From positions 1 through 64,000 of the forward strand of contig NZ_POVL01000014.1 of the NCBI RefSeq assembly GCF_002939185.1: DNA of 64,000 nt, read 5' to 3'. The notes beneath the pieces were generated by a model. It was not told the origin of the DNA and ran no database searches. It saw nothing but the letters and a program-made list of their open reading frames with translations. A program made the position numbers and the translations under genes. Of the stretch, positions 62,903-64,000 are shown in pieces. The DNA comes from Enterobacter sichuanensis (GTDB taxonomy: Bacteria; Pseudomonadota; Gammaproteobacteria; Enterobacterales; Enterobacteriaceae). Each line of letters starts with the position of its first letter. Within the stretch, counting starts at the first letter, position 1.

Positions 62903-63862
62903 TTACTTAACGGCCAGACGCAGACCCAAATCATCAGGATAGGGATCAAAGTAGTTTTGCGTCATCAGATACCGGTCAGGATATTCGGCAAGGTAGTGCT
63001 TCAGCAGCGTGATCGGCGCGAGGATAGGTAACTGTCCGTTGCGATAGTGCAGGATCACATCGCGCAGTTCGCCGCGCTGGCGGCTGTTCAGCTGGTTACG
63101 GAAATAGCCCTGAATATGCATCAGTACGTTAGTGTGATTCTTCCGCGAGGCGGGTTTTTTCAGGATAGTCATCAGCTTCTCCCGGTACGCCACGAAGAAC
63201 GCGTCCAGGTCTTCCCACTCGTGCAGCGAGGCGACGAACGGGCCGATTTCACGGTAACCCGCCTGGTGGTGCGCCAGCAGCTGGAGCTTGTAGCGGCTGT
63301 GGAAGTCCAGCAGCGCGCGGCGCGTCAGGCCATTTTTTCGCAGTGTGTTCAGCTCGTGCAACGCAAAAACACGCTCGACGAAGTTCTCCCGCAGCACCGG
63401 ATCGTGCAGGCGTCCATCCTCCTCCACGGGCAGCCACGGCCAGGTTTCAAGGAGGGCAGCGGTGAACAGCCCAACCCCCTCCTTGCGGCCCCGGTTGCCG
63501 TTTTCATCATACAGCCGCACGCGCTCCATGCCGCAGCTGGGGGATTTCGCACAGACGATAAAGCCGGAGAGATCGCCAATTTTCGGCAAAAAGTCTGCCG
63601 TAAAGTCCGCCATTTTCTGCGTAACGTCTTCATGAGGCGCATGGCTGAAGCGCATCTGCTTTTCACCGTTCGTCGTCACGATCAGGCGCAGCGCCGGGCG
63701 AGGCGTCGGCAGGCCGATGGCCATTTCCGGGCAGACGGGCCTGAAATTCACCCACTGGGCCAGCTCATCCATGACGAAGCCCATACGCTTATGTCCGCCG
63801 TCAAAGCGAACGGCGGATCCGGTCAAACATCCGCTAATACCGAGCACAGGTTTCGTTGTCAT
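62903..63862 (-). CDS. DUF523-DUF1722 fusion protein (YbgA-like)
   Basis: The 319-residue protein joins two domains. Residues about 1-150 are DUF523, related to the thiouracil desulfurase TudS, with the cysteines in SGCLTG, CPEMAIGLPTPRP and SPSCGMERVRLY that likely hold an iron-sulfur cluster. Residues about 160-315 are DUF1722 (YbgA), with YKLQLLAHHQ and FRNQLNSRQR. E. coli YbgA has only the second domain and lies beside phr photolyase. A GGGAGGA site precedes the ATG. A tRNA or base sulfur role is possible but unproven. Confidence 0.85.
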   Translation of the reverse strand: MTTKPVLGISGCLTGSAVRFDGGHKRMGFVMDELAQWVNFRPVCPEMAIGLPTPRPALRLIVTTNGEKQMRFSHAPHEDVTQKMADFTADFLPKIGDLSGFIVCAKSPSCGMERVRLYDENGNRGRKEGVGLFTAALLETWPWLPVEEDGRLHDPVLRENFVERVFALHELNTLRKNGLTRRALLDFHSRYKLQLLAHHQAGYREIGPFVASLHEWEDLDAFFVAYREKLMTILKKPASRKNHTNVLMHIQGYFRNQLNSRQRGELRDVILHYRNGQLPILAPITLLKHYLAEYPDRYLMTQNYFDPYPDDLGLRLAVK

Positions 63863-64000
63863 GGTGTGGTCCTCCCGTTCATATAACTAAAACTTACACA
63901 ACATGACTAATTTGTCCAAGTATTCGCGGGGCTATTTTTTTTTATCTTTTAAAATCAAGAGGTGTTTGCTGCCATTGCAGGACTGGCTCAGCAGCAGCGG
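63863..64000. other. Non-coding end of the window
   Basis: AT-rich sequence upstream of the DUF523-DUF1722 gene that should hold its promoter. I see no gene starting here. Confidence 0.4.

Noticed and set aside
61671-63862. Defence island made of the AAA ATPase and DUF523-DUF1722 protein
   Set aside because: The ATPase has no nuclease partner or TOPRIM domain, the neighbour is a housekeeping-type protein, and no mobile element or restriction gene is nearby.

Overview
The window is chromosomal DNA of an enteric bacterium (Enterobacteriaceae). Gene content and order follow the E. coli chromosome from yieF through gyrB-dnaA, dgo, ibp, ilvBN and uhp to nlpA, but with differences typical of an Enterobacter or Lelliottia/Klebsiella-like genome: no tnaCAB tryptophanase operon, an intact alpha-glucoside agl operon, dsdCXA placed beside emrD, and GC-rich coding sequence. 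Genus assignment is inference; species cannot be read from this window.

Layout. 1-5.1 kb: chrR (yieF), yieE, yidZ, mdtL and mnmE, all on the minus strand. 5.1-7.6 kb: the minus-strand ribosome/membrane biogenesis cluster yidC-yidD-rnpA-rpmH. 7.6-14.2 kb: the dnaA-dnaN-recF-gyrB replication operon on the plus strand, divergent from rpmH, with a regulatory region rich in GATC sites and holding a perfect DnaA box. 14.2-17.2 kb: a LysR/dehydrogenase divergent pair and yidA. 17.4-22.2 kb: the D-galactonate operon dgoRKADT. 22.2-26.9 kb: yidR, yidQ, the small heat-shock genes ibpA and ibpB (sigma-32 promoter and probable RNA thermometer) and yidE. 26.8-31.5 kb: yidP, aglA-aglB, yidH-yidG. 31.6-35.3 kb: D-serine catabolism dsdA/dsdX/dsdC. 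35.4-39.1 kb: a glycosidase-like secreted protein, emrD, a DMT exporter and a GNAT enzyme. 39.1-40.5 kb: two neighbouring toxin-antitoxin systems, the SOS-controlled type I tisB/istR and a type II higBA. 40.6-47.8 kb: ivbL-ilvB-ilvN (valine/leucine-attenuated acetolactate synthase I) and uhpABC-uhpT (glucose-6-phosphate sensing and uptake). 48-51.2 kb: yicN, nepI, an inserted yefM-yoeB toxin-antitoxin pair and yicL. 51.3-57.5 kb: an accessory beta-glucoside PTS operon (EIIB-EIIC-GH1-EIIA-porin) with a divergent LacI regulator. 57.5-64 kb: yicS, a GNAT enzyme, nlpA, an MBL-fold hydrolase with an AraC/DJ-1 regulator, a RecF-like ATPase and a DUF523-DUF1722 protein.

Most of the window is conserved core chromosome. 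Accessory material sits in a few insertion points: higBA between istR and ivbL, yefM-yoeB between nepI and yicL, the beta-glucoside operon between yicL and yicS, and dsdCXA between yidG and emrD. REP/BIME elements punctuate gene ends. I found no rRNA, tRNA, CRISPR array, prophage or insertion sequence, and no clearly novel multi-gene system. The most interesting signals are small: TisB with its IstR antisense RNA, two mutually exclusive hairpins over the ribosome site of the MBL gene, and candidate YidP operators.
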